A DNA stretch of 64,000 nucleotides, taken from assembly GCF_019393635.1 (NCBI RefSeq), contig NC_057867.1:52421143-52485142 (forward strand), written 5' to 3'. The notes under the pieces were generated by a model. That model searched no databases. It was not told the origin of the DNA and worked only from the letters and a program-made list of their open reading frames with translations. The first letter of the stretch is position 1. The number at the start of each line of letters is the position of its first letter. Below, piece by piece: positions 61,159 through 64,000 of the stretch. This DNA comes from Dromiciops gliroides (Eukaryota > Chordata > Mammalia > Microbiotheria > Microbiotheriidae). The position numbers and the translations under genes are program-made.

Positions 61159-64000
61159 AAGGACCATTTCCTTACATATTGAGGATGACTAGCTGTAGAG
61201 TCAGGAGGAGCTACCTAACTTGTGGGGCTAAAAGAGGAACTGAGGAGAAACAGCTTGGGTGTTCTCTTTTTGCACTCTTTCAGTATTTTCTCTACTTTAG
61301 ACTTGTATATAAATGTGTGAGAGGAGAGGGGATTTCTCTCCTTCCCTCCCTCCCTAAGTGCCCATAGTGGCTACAAGTACAAACAGAGAGCACATTCACT
61401 TGCCTAGGTGAGCCTACATCCTTGGCCATTGACCTCTGTTTTGTTCTATAAGCACAGGCTAGCAGTCAGTGATCCTAAGAAAGCCCAAGTCATGCCCTGG
61501 CTTGCCAGATCTGGACCTTGTGAGTTGCTTAGACAGCACAGGCCCAAAGTAAAAGTGAAACACTATTTCAGCAGTCCCATCAAATTGCCTTTACCTTTCA
61601 GGATAGTACAATGTATATGATGGATTGTTGTTTTGTTTCCATATTTGTTCATGTGCGATTATAAACTTGTTTTGTTTGAATAATTTTCTGTGGATGATGA
61701 AAAAACTACTCTTATACCTGATTCCCCTATGTACAGAGTACCTTTCCCTGTCACCCACTTTTTAGAGAGACCCTATATACAAGGCACACCTAATTATTCT
61801 GGGGTAAGGACAATGAGCCAGAGAGATCAAGAAAAACCTGCTCCCCCTCTATCCTCTTTGAGTGAGGTGCTCCTTTAAGGGTGAACCTAGTCTATATACA
61901 TTCAGAGCTTGAGTACCTTGTGGAAGAACCTGAAGTCATACTATTTATTATATTTTAGTCTTTTGTGTTTAAAACATTACATATGGCAACAGAGGAGAAT
62001 TTAAAGCAACTTTAGCAATGAATGGAGGAGATAGAGGTAACAGTGGATGAATGGATGAGAACAAAGGGCCATGGGAAGACTTTTTTTTCCTTTTTGGCAT
62101 TGGGGAAACCCAAACATATTTGGAAGAAGATGGGAAGGAACAAGTGGGAGGGTAGAGCTTGATGATTACTAGAACAAGGTCTTGAGGAACAGGTAGAAAA
62201 ATGGGAGCCAGGGTTTAGCCTTTGCAAGAATGGGAAGAAAATCATGAGCCAGGTCCTAAAGTCATTGAGAAAGTTGAGCAAATGATGTGGGGAAGAGGTT
62301 ACCCTGTACCCTTTCTGGAATGTTTCCTGAACCCCCTCTCGCATTGGTGGCCCAAGTTCTCAGAGTACTATTCACTATATCTCCTCTCAGATTGAAGAGG
62401 TGGGGCTTCTAAATACTGTTACTCATGAGCCTCAATCCAGTGTACAAAATCAAATGAGGAGGAAGGGTGGGTAGACTCCTTCAGAGGCAGAGGGCGGTCT
62501 CTTCTATACATTTCCTCCAGCAGCTTCTTTTAATGAGCATCATTTTTTTGGAGATCTATGCAATCCACGTATATTTACTGAGAATAGTTACAAATAATCT
62601 CCTTTACACACAGAGTCCCTGGGGAGAGTGGGCTCAAATTTAAAGTAGGACAGCGGTTGGGCACCTGAGTGGGGAATACATGAGCCTAAGGAGTACTTTA
62701 TGACTCCTGGCCTTGGGAGTCCTTTTTTCTCTTTGAAGAGTCCCCATAAAGTCTACTTCAGGGCAAAACACTCCTTTTCCACTGCTGGGCTGGATCTTGA
62801 CTTGGGTGCTGAGGCTACCAACTCTGGTTGCTGGTGAGAGGATCTTCATCTGGCTTTGAGGGACCTTGCATTCTGTGCCTGGGAGCTCCCATCTCAGAAT
62901 ACTCATTGTTAACATTAGAGAAGAATAAACCCAGAAGAAATAGTCACCATGCATTCATGGACACATGGCTGCCAGGTGGGGGAATACAGTTTGCTGCCAC
63001 CCCTCCCCCACCCGGCAGCTTGCAACAAGCTTTTTCATTCAAAAACTGCCAGGGAAGAGAGAGACATCTTCTCCCAGAAACTTGTGCGTGCACACTCAGT
63101 TCTGGCTCAGTCTCTCCTACCTCACCAGGACTTCTGGCTCCTCAGCCATGTCATTCCATATTATCAGCCCCTTAGCCACCTTTAACTGGAAGAAGGTTCA
63201 CTGAGCCTCCGTAGGTTGGATTGAAACTAGGCAGAGAATATCGTGGCTGCTCTGTGACAAGGGGAAGGGTTGGTTGATCAAATATGCCCGGAAGCGAGCC
63301 CAACCCAAGCTTCCATGTGGTTGCCTGGAATGCACGCTGAACGTGGTCTGAGGAAGGGTGGGGGAAGGGGGATGTTCCACATGGATTGCATGGATCTCTA
63401 AAAATGGAGGTCATTGAAGGAAAGTGCAAGAAGAGGCAGCCCTCTGCCTCAGAAAAGCAGAGTATAGTCACCCTTCTCACTTCAACGGGAACAACTGGTT
63501 GGAAAGGTAGGTGGGATTTTTGACAGTAGAACAGAAAGTCCAACACAATGGGCCAAGAAGTGAGTGGAATGGGTCAGGCAGTGGGTGCCCTGGGTTGGCG
63601 TATTGTTCCTCCCAGAGGAGGAGTGAGCAGGGCTCAGGAGAGTCCCACGTGGACATGCCTCTTGCATCTGAGGAACAGAGCCTGGATGCCTGGGATTTGG
63701 TGGCCCATACAGTAGGAGGTGGATTGCTCTGCTGATGATTGATGAGCTCTGCTAGGTAAAGCTTAGCCAGGACACTTGCAGAGTTAATCTGCTCCAGAAT
63801 TCAAAAATCAAACGAAGACTATTGGTGTTTTGGGGGCCTCTTCAAAGTTGCCTCCCAAGCTGTGCTCCTGCTCCTGCTGCTGCTCATTCCTCTTCCTAGT
63901 GGATAGAGGCCTTCCAGTGTGGGGCTGAGGTGAAGGCGGGTGGAGAGGAGGGCAGGAGGAGTAGGACACAGGGCTGGATTGGAATGCAAGGGGGATGGAC
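61159..64000. other. Longest apparently unique region; no gene confirmed
   Basis: I see no SINE or LINE body in 2.8 kb, unlike the rest of the window. ORFs include 62 codons at 61,690-61,878 (plus), 110 at 62,344-62,012 (minus), 104 at 62,954-62,640 (minus) and several overlapping frames at 62,828-63,735. None has a recognised domain. The G+C content rises after 63.2 kb, which may mark the flank of a gene beyond the window. Confidence 0.35.

Noticed and set aside
1..64000. CRISPR array, prokaryotic operon or integron
   Set aside because: The repeated units are dispersed SINEs with individual target duplications, not regularly spaced repeats, and there are no prokaryotic-type gene runs.

Overview
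This window reads as mammalian, and specifically marsupial, nuclear DNA. It is a repeat-rich, gene-poor stretch with none of the dense ORFs, operons or ribosome-binding sites of a prokaryote. The marsupial assignment rests on about 33 copies of a short CORE-SINE (box-like start GGGGCAGCTAGGTGGCGCAG, end at an A-rich tail), about nine copies of a longer SINE ending in CTGAACAACAAC-like sequence, and L1, L2, L3/CR1 and RTE LINE relics as seen in marsupial genomes. The short SINE resembles the Australian-marsupial WSINE1 type; that name is from memory and was not searched.

Only one protein-coding gene is well supported. A 225-codon ORF lies on the minus strand (38,670 to 37,993). A splice-acceptor-like site with a 22-nt leader and an in-frame stop sits in front of it, and two overlapping AATAAA signals lie about 145 nt behind it. 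The predicted product is Trp-rich with several hydrophobic stretches and a basic C-terminal tail. I do not recognise its family. Most other long ORFs are open frames through SINEs, LINEs or microsatellites.

Layout. 1-5.8 kb: SINEs plus a near full-length 7SL RNA pseudogene at 3.0-3.3 kb. 5.8-10.8 kb: a long minus-strand L2 with an endonuclease-region remnant, then a plus-strand L2 and a second minus L2. 10.8-17 kb: L3/CR1 pieces in both orientations with nested SINEs. 17-25.6 kb: MIR-type relics, two loci with triplicated MIR tails, and L1 3' ends. 25.6-37.4 kb: mostly unique or unidentified DNA with hAT-like elements and a 0.6-kb pyrimidine tract. 37.8-38.7 kb: the candidate gene. 39.3-47.8 kb: L2 and two heavily interrupted L3/CR1 copies. 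50-52 kb: L1 ORF2 remnants carrying a 77-bp mariner-like MITE. 56.5-58.6 kb: an RTE element split by a putative solo LTR. 59.6-60.8 kb: L2. 61.2-64 kb: apparently unique DNA.

The nesting gives a relative order of activity. L2, L3/CR1, RTE and MIR-type elements are old hosts. DNA transposons and L1 lie inside them or beside them. The short CORE-SINEs are the youngest layer, often with intact target-site duplications of 8-16 bp. I found no CRISPR array, rRNA, intact tRNA gene, or intact transposon ORF.
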